From NCBI GenBank assembly GCA_900540625.1, contig UQGP01000040.1:1-20433 (forward strand): a stretch of DNA of 20,433 bases, given 5' to 3'. The DNA is from an uncultured Porphyromonadaceae bacterium (GTDB lineage Bacteria; Bacteroidota; Bacteroidia; Bacteroidales; Muribaculaceae). The position numbers and the translations under genes are program-made. Below the pieces are notes generated by a model. The model did not search any database. It was not told the origin of the DNA and saw only the letters and a program-made list of their open reading frames with translations. Of this stretch, positions 7,872 through 15,936 are shown in pieces (within the stretch, counting starts at the first letter, position 1; each line of letters starts with the position of its first letter).

Positions 7872-7926
7872 CCGCAACGCCCGACCGTCTCCAAACCGCA
7901 CACAGCACACCACACTCTACCCGACA

Positions 7927-9780
7927 GTGACCTCGCTGCAACGCCGAACAATCACCATTTGCCTTGCCGTGGCAGCCCTGCTGCCTCCGGCATGGGACGC
8001 CCTGCTGTACGCCGCCAAGACCAAGACGGCCAAAGGCCCCACCCCGGCCGAGCTGGTGCCGCGACACAAAGGCCCCATTCGCCCGTCCATACCCAAGGCC
8101 AACCGCGCTGCCGCAGGACGCATATTCCTTGAGCACGCCGATGTGCTGCACAAACAAGACCGCGACTCGTTCATGGTCCTCTCAGGTACGGTACACTTCT
8201 CCAAAGGCGCTATGCAAATGTACTGCGACAGCGCCCATTACTACCCCACGTCCGAGAGTATGGACGCCTTCGGCAACGTACGTATGCAGCAAGGCGACAC
8301 CCTATTCATCTACGCCGACGAACTCAACTACGACGGATTACGCGAAATCGCCTACCTCTATGCCGACGAAGGCAAGGATGTGCGTATGATCAACCGCAAC
8401 GTACGCCTCAATACGCCCGAATTCACCTATGACATGGTGGACGAACGCGGATACTACACCAACGGCGGCACCCTCACCGACCCGCAAAATCGACTTGTAT
8501 CCATCGAAGGCGAATACCTGCCCGCCACCAAAGAGGCCAATTTCTACTCCGATGTGCATCTGCACCGCATCGACGGGCGCGACACCCTCGACATATACTC
8601 GGATACAATGTACTATGACACACGTACGCGTATCGCCGAGTTCTACTCGCCCACCGAAATTATCAGTGGACGCGGCACCATACACACCACCGAAGGCGTA
8701 TACGACACGCGCAACAATCAGGCGCAACTATTCAAGCATTCGACCGTACACACCGACAGCACTTCTACGCTCACCGGCGACACGATACTCTATGACCGCG
8801 ACCGCGGCTACGGCGAAGCCTTTGGCAACGTCGACATCACCGACTCGGCTCGTCAGACAACCCTACGCGGCGCCTACGGTTATTACAATCGACTTGTAGA
8901 CAGCGCATTTGTCACCGGGCGCGCCCTGGCTATGGAATACTCGCGCGGCGATACGCTGTATATGCACGGACGCTACATCAAAAGCATACTCGACATAGAC
9001 ACCATACGCACCACAGTCACGGACACCATTGCCCCACCGGCAGGGTCGCCGGACACGGTACAGCCGCAAATAATCAAGCGCGAAATTGTCTCCACAGATT
9101 CGACACATGTCTTCACCGCTTGGCCTCGCGTACGCTTCTATCGCTCAGATATGCAAGGATTGTGCGATTCGATGATATTTGTGCAACGCGACAGCACCCT
9201 GCACCTGCATCACCACCCCGTAGTGTGGAGCGACGACCGACAGATCTTCGGCAACCGCATCATTCTATACCTCAACGACAGCACCATAGACCGTGCCCTG
9301 CTGCCCGATTTTGCCTTCACCGCCCAGCATATCGAGGACGACTACTACAACCAGCTGACAGGCAAAGTTATGGAAGCATGGTTCAACGGCGGCGAATTGT
9401 CACGGCTCGATGTCTCCAACTCCGTAGAAGCCATATTCTACCCCGAAGAAAACGATTCGACCATCAATAAAATGGTCAATTTGCAGACAGCAAACATGCG
9501 TGGATGGTTCGAAAAACGCGCCCTCATACGCATGAAAACATGGCCCGAAAGCAACGGCCGCGTCACCCCGCTCTACCTGGCCAAACGTTCAGACCTGCTA
9601 TTATCTAAATTTCAGTGGTACGGCACCCTGCGGCCGCGCGATTCCCAAGACATTTTCAATGTCACCGAAGAGATGGACGCCCTGATGGAAAATACGCCCA
9701 TCCCCGACATCCCCATCCCTTCCGCACCCGATATGCGCGACCCGGCACTCCCCGACCCAACCAAAACAGATACTGAGTGA
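7927..9780 (+). CDS. OstA/LptA-type LPS transport-related protein
   Basis: Protein of 617 residues from a GTG start, giving an N-terminal signal or anchor segment (TITICLAVAALLPPAWDALL). From about residue 70 to 250 it shows the repeating beta-jellyroll pattern of OstA/LptA: SGTVHFSKGAMQMYCDSAHYY, DAFGNVRMQQGDTLFIYAD, and Y-x-G-x-L-x-x-D-x-Q-N-R-L-V-S. Further repeats of the D-T-x-Y-D type continue to about 500, and the C-terminal tail is Pro/Asp-rich. Known of the family: LptA-like proteins form the periplasmic bridge carrying LPS to the outer membrane; the long Bacteroidetes versions are related, but their exact role is less defined. It lies downstream of the surA-like gene in one unit. The C-terminal part could be a separate domain. 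Confidence 0.85.
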   Translation: MTSLQRRTITICLAVAALLPPAWDALLYAAKTKTAKGPTPAELVPRHKGPIRPSIPKANRAAAGRIFLEHADVLHKQDRDSFMVLSGTVHFSKGAMQMYCDSAHYYPTSESMDAFGNVRMQQGDTLFIYADELNYDGLREIAYLYADEGKDVRMINRNVRLNTPEFTYDMVDERGYYTNGGTLTDPQNRLVSIEGEYLPATKEANFYSDVHLHRIDGRDTLDIYSDTMYYDTRTRIAEFYSPTEIISGRGTIHTTEGVYDTRNNQAQLFKHSTVHTDSTSTLTGDTILYDRDRGYGEAFGNVDITDSARQTTLRGAYGYYNRLVDSAFVTGRALAMEYSRGDTLYMHGRYIKSILDIDTIRTTVTDTIAPPAGSPDTVQPQIIKREIVSTDSTHVFTAWPRVRFYRSDMQGLCDSMIFVQRDSTLHLHHHPVVWSDDRQIFGNRIILYLNDSTIDRALLPDFAFTAQHIEDDYYNQLTGKVMEAWFNGGELSRLDVSNSVEAIFYPEENDSTINKMVNLQTANMRGWFEKRALIRMKTWPESNGRVTPLYLAKRSDLLLSKFQWYGTLRPRDSQDIFNVTEEMDALMENTPIPDIPIPSAPDMRDPALPDPTKTDTE

Positions 9781-9865
9781 ATCGTGCTCACGATCACACT
9801 TATCTCCGTATAGTTTATCTCTTCAACACATTAATACACATCCATCTAAACACATCCATTTCAAA

Positions 9866-10231
9866 ATGCGCAAAATACTTATTGTCATATGTTTATCTAG
9901 TCTTGCTTTCGCCATCAACTCTTGCACAAACAAATCTGGAGACGTCCTATTCGGAGAAAAAATCTACCTTTATAAAGACTTTAAATATTGGTTACTTCAT
10001 AAAACATCCGATTGCGAAGCAATTGAGAATGGGATAGAGCCAATAGACACATCTGCTTTGTATTGGGAAACCAACTATTACGATAATGGCGTGCCTGTTA
10101 AGTTCTGTTCTAAATGCTTTAGTGATGACGAAATTCGATATTACCAAGGACTGAGAAGAAGCCAACAGCGAAGAATACATCAAGAACCTGTATATACGCC
10201 AGCTGCTGCTGTAGATACGACAGCCTGGTGA
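9866..10231 (+). CDS. Small lipoprotein with H-C-CxxC pattern, unknown function
   Basis: Protein of 121 residues. A signal sequence with lipobox INSC puts the lipidated Cys at residue 20. The mature part has His45, Cys50 and a CSKC pair at 81-84, a spacing that could bind one metal ion. The C-terminal end (QQRRIHQEPVYTPAAAVDTTAW) is polar and probably flexible. The gene is visibly AT-richer than the flanking ostA and phoH units, suggesting acquisition. Its 3' end is echoed by a degenerate repeat 73 bases downstream. No promoter of the usual type is obvious in the 85-base gap before it. Not assigned to a family; the metal-binding idea is inference. Confidence 0.68.
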   Translation: MRKILIVICLSSLAFAINSCTNKSGDVLFGEKIYLYKDFKYWLLHKTSDCEAIENGIEPIDTSALYWETNYYDNGVPVKFCSKCFSDDEIRYYQGLRRSQQRRIHQEPVYTPAAAVDTTAW

Positions 10232-10296
10232 GGATGAGCTTCTGCATAGCCTTTACGTTATCGTATACACACCTCTTGTTGCCGTAGATACGACAG
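10190..10296 (+). repeat. Imperfect direct repeat of the lipoprotein gene's 3' end (two 34-base copies)
   Basis: Copy 1 is 10190-10223, inside the lipoprotein gene; copy 2 is 10263-10296, in the following non-coding stretch. By hand alignment 27 of 34 bases match, including an identical 13-base block (GTAGATACGACAG). Translated separately they read VYTPAAAVDTT and VYTPLVAVDTT. Copy 2 is out of frame with the gene, has no start codon nearby, and its frame stops at a TAG near 10310. Confidence 0.6.
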
Positions 10297-10543
10297 TAGC
10301 CTTTGCCGGATAGCAACGACCGCCGATATCGTAATTGAAGGATGGCAATCTCTAAGTTTCTCAAAAACAAGCTTAGAGCGGCAGTGAAGCGAGCCATGAT
10401 GTAACGGCCTTTCGGGACTCTTCGCGCGAATTTTGCGTCGTCTTACCACGCACGGAAGGCCATTCAATACCGTTGCTCCGACGCATGCCTGCGCCGGCTT
10501 GGCGTCAGTACCGCCCAAACCAATCATATGCGTTGTCCCAAGT
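10232..10543. other. Gene-poor stretch upstream of phoH, likely decayed sequence
   Basis: About 310 bases without a credible gene. The left part holds repeat copy 2 of the lipoprotein 3' end. A weak inverted repeat, GGCCTT (10406-10411) with AAGGCC (10456-10461), flanks a GC-rich segment, but the 44-base loop makes it an unlikely terminator. The reading frames on either strand have no signal peptide, motif or family resemblance I can name. This may be the remains of a second lipoprotein gene. Confidence 0.4.
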
Positions 10544-10575
10544 ATTGCGGCTGTGGGCAAAAAAACGTACCTTTG
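10544..10575 (+). promoter_or_regulatory. Promoter of the phoH-purC-menG unit
   Basis: ATTG at 10544-10547, 20 bases, then TACCTTTG at 10568-10575, a full match to TANNTTTG. Transcription would begin near 10580, inside the longest possible phoH frame (which could start at 10473). This supports the internal ATG at 10653 as the true start, with a leader of about 70 bases. Confidence 0.65.
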
Positions 10576-10652
10576 CGGAAGCATTCCGAGACGACGGTAC
10601 AATGTACTGCATCGCACTCGGCCAAGCACATGTTTTTGCAAGCCAAGACACA

Positions 10653-11657
10653 ATGAACGAACGCATAGTGATTATAGACAACGTTGACCCGGTGATCTTT
10701 TACGGCGTCAACAACCAAAATATGCACCTGCTACGCAACCTCTATCCGAAGTTGCGCATCGCGGCACGCGGCTCCGTCATCAAGGCAATAGGCGAAGAGA
10801 GCGAAACGGCCGATTTTGAGGAAAAGGTCAAGGCCCTTGCCGAATTTGCCGAGCGCTACAACCGCCTGACCGAAGAGACTATCATCGACACCGTCAAAGG
10901 CGAAGCGCCCAAGGAAATAAGCCACGACGATGCCATCATCTTCGGCATCAACGGCAAACCCATACAGGCACGTACGCCCAACCAAAAACGTCTGGTGGAC
11001 GCCTTTTGCAACAACGACCTCACCTTTGCCATGGGCCCTGCCGGAACCGGCAAGACATACATTGCCATAGCGCTGGCAGTCCGTGCGCTCAAAAACCGCC
11101 AAGTACGCAAAATCATACTCTCTCGTCCCGCCGTCGAAGCCGGCGAAAAGCTGGGCTTCCTGCCCGGCGATATGAAGGATAAAATCGACCCGTATCTACA
11201 GCCGCTTTACGATGCACTCGAGGATATGATTCCGACAGCCAAGCTCAAGGAATATATGGAGACCAAGGTCATCCAAATAGCGCCGCTGGCCTTTATGCGC
11301 GGCCGCACACTCAACGATGCAGTCATCATCCTGGACGAGGCTCAAAACACCACCACGCACCAGATAAAAATGTTTATGACACGTCTGGGTCTTGACGCCA
11401 AGATGATTATCACCGGCGACGTCACCCAGATAGACCTGCCGCGCGCCACCGCCTCCGGACTGGTACAGGCTCTGCACATACTCGACGGTGTCAAAGGCGT
11501 GGGACGTGTCGAGTTCGACAAGCACGATATCGTGCGTCACCAGCTGGTACAACGCATTGTAGAAGCTTACGAACGCCACGATGCGCAGGAAAAGGCCGAA
11601 GCAATGGCGGCCCGTGAAGCGGCACAAACGGCTGACAACAACGCAGACTCCGACTGA
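10653..11657 (+). CDS. phoH: PhoH family ATPase
   Basis: Protein of 334 residues. The ATG at 10653 is chosen over the in-frame start at 10473, because MNERIVIIDNVDPVIFYGVN is how PhoH proteins of this phylum usually begin and because a promoter lies at 10544-10575. An N-terminal domain (about 1-85) precedes the P-loop ATPase: Walker A GPAGTGKT at 128-135, SRPAVEAGEKLGFLPGD at about 158-173, Walker B VIILDEAQN at 224-232, and TGDVTQIDLPR at 254-264. The tail is Ala/Glu-rich. Known of the family: cytoplasmic ATPase related to the helicase superfamily 1 core and linked to RNA metabolism and phosphate starvation in some species; the precise role is unsettled. First gene of a unit with purC, which follows 32 bases later. 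Confidence 0.92.
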   Translation: MNERIVIIDNVDPVIFYGVNNQNMHLLRNLYPKLRIAARGSVIKAIGEESETADFEEKVKALAEFAERYNRLTEETIIDTVKGEAPKEISHDDAIIFGINGKPIQARTPNQKRLVDAFCNNDLTFAMGPAGTGKTYIAIALAVRALKNRQVRKIILSRPAVEAGEKLGFLPGDMKDKIDPYLQPLYDALEDMIPTAKLKEYMETKVIQIAPLAFMRGRTLNDAVIILDEAQNTTTHQIKMFMTRLGLDAKMIITGDVTQIDLPRATASGLVQALHILDGVKGVGRVEFDKHDIVRHQLVQRIVEAYERHDAQEKAEAMAAREAAQTADNNADSD

Positions 11658-11689
11658 CATTTCACCACACACCAAAACAATATTCTATT

Positions 11690-12646
11690 ATGGCTTCGGC
11701 AAAAACACTGACACACACCGACTTCAACTTTCCCGGACAGACAGCGGCATACCACGGAAAAGTGCGCGATGTCTACACCATCAACAACGACATCATGGTG
11801 ATGGTAGCCACCGACCGCATCTCAGCCTTTGACGTCATCCTGCCCAAAGGCATACCCTTCAAAGGACAAGTGCTCAACCAGATAGCGGCTTATATGCTTG
11901 ACGCCACCGCCGATATTGTGCCCAACTGGAAGATAGCCACCCCCGACCCTATGGTCACCGTGGGCTACAAATGCGAGGGCGTACGCGTTGAGATGATTAT
12001 CCGAGGCTACCTCGCCGGTAGCGCTTGGCGCGAATACCGCGACGGTGCACGTCAACTGTGCGGCGTTCCCCTGCCCGAAGGGTTGCGCGAAAACGACCGC
12101 CTGCCCGACGGACCCATCATCACCCCCACCACCAAAGCCGAGGAAGGACATGACCTCAACATCTCCGCCGAAGAAATTGTCCGCCAAGGACTTGTATCGG
12201 CCGAGCACTACGCCGACATGGAACGCTACACCCGGGCTTTGTACGAACGCGGCAGCCAAATAGCCGCCGACCACGGACTGATATTGGTGGATACCAAGTA
12301 CGAATTCGGCATACGCGACGGCAAGGTGGTACTCATCGACGAGATTCATACACCCGACTCGTCACGATACTTCATCGCCGACGGATACGAAAAACGCCTC
12401 GCCGCCGGCGAGCCTCAGCGTCAACTGTCCAAGGAGTTTGTACGCCAATGGCTTATCGACAACGGATTTATGGGCCGTCCGGGCGAAACCGTTCCGCCTA
12501 TGACCGACGGAATATGCCAAGGCATCTCCGAGAGATATATCGAATTGTACACCCGGCTTACGGGCGAAGATTTTGTCAAAGCACAGGACGAGGACATCGC
12601 CGAACGCATACAGCGTAATGTCCTGGACTGTCTCGCCCGAATCTGA
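11690..12646 (+). CDS. purC: SAICAR synthase (phosphoribosylaminoimidazole-succinocarboxamide synthase)
   Basis: Protein of 318 residues. It catalyses ATP-dependent joining of CAIR and aspartate to give SAICAR in de novo purine synthesis, in the cytoplasm. Visible signatures: GKVRDVY near residue 23, DRISAFDVILPKGIPFKGQV (about 43-62), VEMIIRGYLAGSAWREY (about 103-119), LILVDTKYEFG (about 197-207, the second family signature), and the DEIHTPDSSRY substrate-binding block (about 217-227). The length fits the longer type found in Bacteroidetes. It sits between phoH and menG with a 12-base gap to the latter, so the three are probably co-transcribed. No irregularities seen. Confidence 0.96.
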   Translation: MASAKTLTHTDFNFPGQTAAYHGKVRDVYTINNDIMVMVATDRISAFDVILPKGIPFKGQVLNQIAAYMLDATADIVPNWKIATPDPMVTVGYKCEGVRVEMIIRGYLAGSAWREYRDGARQLCGVPLPEGLRENDRLPDGPIITPTTKAEEGHDLNISAEEIVRQGLVSAEHYADMERYTRALYERGSQIAADHGLILVDTKYEFGIRDGKVVLIDEIHTPDSSRYFIADGYEKRLAAGEPQRQLSKEFVRQWLIDNGFMGRPGETVPPMTDGICQGISERYIELYTRLTGEDFVKAQDEDIAERIQRNVLDCLARI

Positions 12647-12658
12647 AACGACACAACT

Positions 12659-13444
12659 ATGGCCAAGCAACAGCACGCCGACGTCGAAGGCATCACCCCC
12701 TACGGGCGCAACACCTGCAAGCACGAGCAAGTGCAGCAGATGTTTGACAATATAGCCGCCTCGTACGACCGCCTCAACGCAATGATGACCTTCGGTATGC
12801 ACCGCCGATGGCTACGTTGTCTCGTGTCCGAAGCGGCAAGTGCCGCACCGGCGCGTGTGCTCGACATAGCCACCGGCACCGGCGATGTGGCTCTTGCATT
12901 GGCACACAAAATGCCGCAGGCGCATATCGACGGCATAGACCTGTCGCAAGGGATGCTCGATGTCGCCTCAGCCAAGATAGGCCGCGAAGCCGCGGACATA
13001 GCCGAACGCATAACCCTCAAATGCGGCGATGCTTTGGCCCTGCCCTACGATGACGACACCTTTGACGCCGTTACCGTGGCTTACGGCGTACGCAATTTCG
13101 ACAATCTGGCACGCGGATATGCCGAGATGTACCGCGTGCTACGTCCCGGCGGCAAACTGCTGGTGCTGGAATTGTCGACACCACCCTCACCGATAGTCCG
13201 CTTGCCATACAAACTATACGTGCGCTGCGCCATCCCCACCATGGGTCGTCTGGTCAGCAAAGACAGCCACGCCTATCGCTACCTGCCCGAATCGGTTGCC
13301 GCCGTCCCGGCACGCGAACACATGTGCCGGCTGATGGCACAAGCCGGAATGGTCGAGACTCGTTGGCGAGGGTTTTTCCTCGGCGTATGCACACTATACA
13401 CAGCCATCAAACCACAACACTCCAACCTCAATAAAGCGCAATGA
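12659..13444 (+). CDS. menG: Demethylmenaquinone methyltransferase (UbiE/MenG)
   Basis: Protein of 261 residues. SAM-dependent C-methylation of demethylmenaquinone, the last step of menaquinone synthesis, at the cytoplasmic face of the membrane. Family signature 1 is YDRLNAMMTFGMHRRW (36-51). The SAM-binding GxG loop is LDIATGTGD (68-76), the acidic residue following motif II is in DGIDLSQGML, and signature 2 is RVLRPGGKLLVLELSTP (159-175). The length is normal for the family. Bacteroidales rely on menaquinone, so MenG rather than a ubiquinone role is expected. Its TGA overlaps the ATG of the next gene (ATGA at 13441-13444), implying translational coupling to an outer-membrane protein gene. 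Confidence 0.94.
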   Translation: MAKQQHADVEGITPYGRNTCKHEQVQQMFDNIAASYDRLNAMMTFGMHRRWLRCLVSEAASAAPARVLDIATGTGDVALALAHKMPQAHIDGIDLSQGMLDVASAKIGREAADIAERITLKCGDALALPYDDDTFDAVTVAYGVRNFDNLARGYAEMYRVLRPGGKLLVLELSTPPSPIVRLPYKLYVRCAIPTMGRLVSKDSHAYRYLPESVAAVPAREHMCRLMAQAGMVETRWRGFFLGVCTLYTAIKPQHSNLNKAQ

Positions 13445-14772
13445 GACTGCACCATATAATTTCCTTGCTGCTATGCGCCGCCACCACCACGGCAGCGTAT
13501 GCCCAAGCAATGTATCGCAACAGCGCACGAGTACCGGCTTCCGAAGCTCATGCCATAGCATCTAACGATAGCGCCGCTATCGCCCGAACAGATACCACCG
13601 CGTTTATGCCGGCAGACACTACTGTGTCCATGCGCGCCTTGCCGCGACAGCTGTTCGGACCGATGACTTTTGTGTCCTACGAATACCTTGACTCGGTTGA
13701 CATGTGGCACAAGGATATTTCAGGCAATCCGGCCTTCCGTTGGTTTGAGGAGGAGGCCGCCACCTATACACGCTCGCGACGCATCGCGCAGACTTTCATG
13801 GTCAAGCATCCGCAGTATGTGCCTTACAACATCGCATTCCTGCCCGAACCGCCGCGCAAGTACACCATGAGCGTCGACCCCAAGGACCACACGATACACA
13901 TCGATGAGGTTACACCCGAATTGCCGGGACACATGGATGTATACGTCCAAAAACGTCACTGGATACGCACCTTTGCATCATCGCTGCAATTCAGCCAGGC
14001 TTACGTTTCGCCCAACTGGTATCAGGGCGGCAACAACAACCTGAATACGCTCATCAACGTCCAATATGACGTCAAACTCAACCCCAAGTATCATCCCAAT
14101 CTGCTGTTTGAATCGACATTGCGCTACAAATTGGGCCTGAACAGCGCCCCGGACGACGACCTGCGCAACTACAGCATATCCGAAGACCTGCTCCAATTCA
14201 ACGCCACGCTCGGTATCAAAGCCGCACGCCGATGGTACTACTCGCTGACGGCTCAATTCAAGACTCAGATTTTCAAATCATACGTCACCAATACCTACAA
14301 CCTGAAAGCGGCCTTCCTCAGCCCGGCGGATCTCACGGCCGGTCTCGGTATGACCTACAATTATACCAATAAGCGCAAGACTTTCAACTTCGATGTATCT
14401 ATAGCTCCACTGTCTTACAACCTTAAGGTATGCACCGATGGGTCCATAGATCATACCAAGTTCGGATTGGATGCCGACAAAGATACCAAGATGAGTTTCG
14501 GTTCGTCCTCGGAATTGAAACTGGCATGGAAAATCTGTTCGAATATCACCTTCACCTCGCGTATATTTGCCTTCACGGACTACGACACATTCTATGCCGA
14601 CTGGGAAAACACCCTGGGTATGGACATCAACCGTTATCTTTCGACACAGATATACGTCCATGCGCGTTACGACACCAATACCCAGCGCTCGGACGACCAC
14701 CCGGATTGGCACAAGCTACAAGTCAAAGAAATCCTCTCTTTCGGCCTTGCATACAAATTCAGCAGCATATAA
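13441..14772 (+). CDS. DUF3078-like outer-membrane beta-barrel protein
   Basis: Protein of 443 residues with a signal peptide (MRLHHIISLLLCAATTTAAYAQA). After a variable Ala/Thr/Ser-rich stretch (about 25-75) and a globular segment (about 76-160), the C-terminal two-thirds alternates polar and hydrophobic/aromatic residues as in a beta-barrel. It includes FASSLQFSQAYVSPNWYQGG (about 178-197), which resembles the NWxxGG block of DUF3078 proteins, and ends in FGLAYKFSSI. No function is known to me for this family. Start and stop overlaps link it to menG before it; the next gene follows closely. The DUF assignment comes from memory of the motif, with moderate certainty. Confidence 0.75.
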   Translation: MRLHHIISLLLCAATTTAAYAQAMYRNSARVPASEAHAIASNDSAAIARTDTTAFMPADTTVSMRALPRQLFGPMTFVSYEYLDSVDMWHKDISGNPAFRWFEEEAATYTRSRRIAQTFMVKHPQYVPYNIAFLPEPPRKYTMSVDPKDHTIHIDEVTPELPGHMDVYVQKRHWIRTFASSLQFSQAYVSPNWYQGGNNNLNTLINVQYDVKLNPKYHPNLLFESTLRYKLGLNSAPDDDLRNYSISEDLLQFNATLGIKAARRWYYSLTAQFKTQIFKSYVTNTYNLKAAFLSPADLTAGLGMTYNYTNKRKTFNFDVSIAPLSYNLKVCTDGSIDHTKFGLDADKDTKMSFGSSSELKLAWKICSNITFTSRIFAFTDYDTFYADWENTLGMDINRYLSTQIYVHARYDTNTQRSDDHPDWHKLQVKEILSFGLAYKFSSI

Positions 14773-14806
14773 CCGTCACATCGCCACTCTGTCGGGTCTG
14801 CGTCTT

Positions 14807-15361
14807 GTGTCTATATTTGCCATACTCATCTGCGTATGGGCACAGCCTCTCGCGGCCTCGGTATTCGACCACGACCCGTTGGCACGCTATGCCGTCGAAC
14901 AAAGCCGACACCTATGGCACGGTCGCCAATCCCTCGCGCCGATTGAAGGCGTATGGATGACATCAGCCGGCGCGTATATCGCTATACGAGCCAACGGCAT
15001 CAACTCCTACGAGATGACCGTCATTCATACTCCGGACCTATCCATAGCCCCCGGCACGGTGATGGGCTCGGCTCATATATCGGGCAAGATGGGTATGTAC
15101 GATGCCTCGATATTTCGCAATTTTACCGCCGACGGCAAAGGTCATCGCCCCCAACGGTTAGCCATCACCGTGGACATCTCGACCGGTATGATGCGCTTCG
15201 ACCCCTATAAGCAAGGATGGCGCGTCAATCTCCGTCGACTCATACCATACCTGTTCCGCTTCTCGGTTCAGCGCGAAGACACTCGTCCCGACGGATTGGA
15301 AGGCGCTATGCGCATCTACCCTACACCGCCGCCAACCCAGCAAAATCCCATAGAGCTATGA
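14807..15361 (+). CDS. Exported protein of unknown function
   Basis: Protein of about 184 residues if started at the GTG at 14807, which gives MSIFAILICVWAQPLAA as signal peptide. The frame is open well back into the preceding gene, and ATGs at 14567 and later would give an implausible Ser/Thr-rich cytoplasmic extension overlapping the barrel gene, so the start is uncertain. The mature part has IEGVWMTSAGAYIAIRANG and a closing GLEGAMRIYP, a beta-rich pattern like small lipocalin- or calycin-like domains, but I cannot name a family. The ATGA overlap at 15358-15361 couples it to the next gene. Probably periplasmic. Confidence 0.65.
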   Translation: MSIFAILICVWAQPLAASVFDHDPLARYAVEQSRHLWHGRQSLAPIEGVWMTSAGAYIAIRANGINSYEMTVIHTPDLSIAPGTVMGSAHISGKMGMYDASIFRNFTADGKGHRPQRLAITVDISTGMMRFDPYKQGWRVNLRRLIPYLFRFSVQREDTRPDGLEGAMRIYPTPPPTQQNPIEL

Positions 15362-15936
15362 TTCGAATCCGTTCACGGCTCATAGCCCCGGCCATTATCT
15401 GTCTGTTGGCACTGACTTGCGCTCTGCCCGGCACCGCACGGCGTCAACGCACCACACGCCACGGGCTGACCGAGCGTGTCCAATATACATACCAGGCAAG
15501 CGACACTATGACCACAAATCCGGACTCGCTCATCACATTCAGCGGATACGACAAGACCCTGCGGTCGCACAAAGAGACGATTTTGGCTTTCAACGGCAGT
15601 ACGGATACCGTCACAGCACTCACCATTATGATTACTTACATGGACATGCAAGGTCATCAACTGCATGTAAGGCGCGTCACGCTGCGACAACCTCTGCCTC
15701 CGGGCGAGCGACGCATGTTCACCTTCGCATCCTGGGACAAGCAAAATTCATATTACTTCCACCGCACCGAACCGGGACGACTACGCTATCAGTCGGTCAC
15801 ACCTTATCGCGTCAAAGTCAAAGCTTTGCGTGCATATATTGCCCGCAAGCGCCGTAATACCACCCCGCCGAGTGCTATCAAAGCGGATAGTGCCACGCCA
15901 AAAGATATCACGACAAACTCCGAAAACCAAAGATGA
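15358..15936 (+). CDS. Exported protein of unknown function, beta-rich
   Basis: Protein of 192 residues starting at the ATG at 15358, which overlaps the previous stop (ATGA). Signal peptide MIRIRSRLIAPAIICLLALTCALPGTA. The core contains SGYDKTLRSHKETILAFN, then ITYMDMQGHQLHVRRVTL, LPPGERRMFTFASWDKQNSYYFH and TPYRVKVKALRAYIAR. This reads as a small beta-sandwich in which a neutral 'Y-x-D-x-x-G-x-x-L' strand pair is followed by an aromatic SWDKQ loop. The C-terminal tail is Thr/Ser-rich and disordered. I believe such proteins are conserved in Bacteroidales, but know no function. Its stop overlaps the ATG of the transporter gene (ATGA at 15933-15936). Confidence 0.7.
   Translation: MIRIRSRLIAPAIICLLALTCALPGTARRQRTTRHGLTERVQYTYQASDTMTTNPDSLITFSGYDKTLRSHKETILAFNGSTDTVTALTIMITYMDMQGHQLHVRRVTLRQPLPPGERRMFTFASWDKQNSYYFHRTEPGRLRYQSVTPYRVKVKALRAYIARKRRNTTPPSAIKADSATPKDITTNSENQR

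Noticed and set aside
6492..7913. A 473-codon minus-strand open frame opposite the surA-like gene
   Set aside because: Composition-driven antisense frame. The plus strand has clear parvulin motifs and a matching promoter.
10473..10652. N-terminal extension of phoH to the start at 10473
   Set aside because: The extension reads like non-coding sequence, the promoter lies inside it, and the usual PhoH N terminus begins at the ATG at 10653.
10258..10653. Minus-strand frames between the lipoprotein and phoH (for example 131 and 92 codons)
   Set aside because: No recognisable motifs, signal peptide or start context, and they cross the phoH promoter and the direct repeat.
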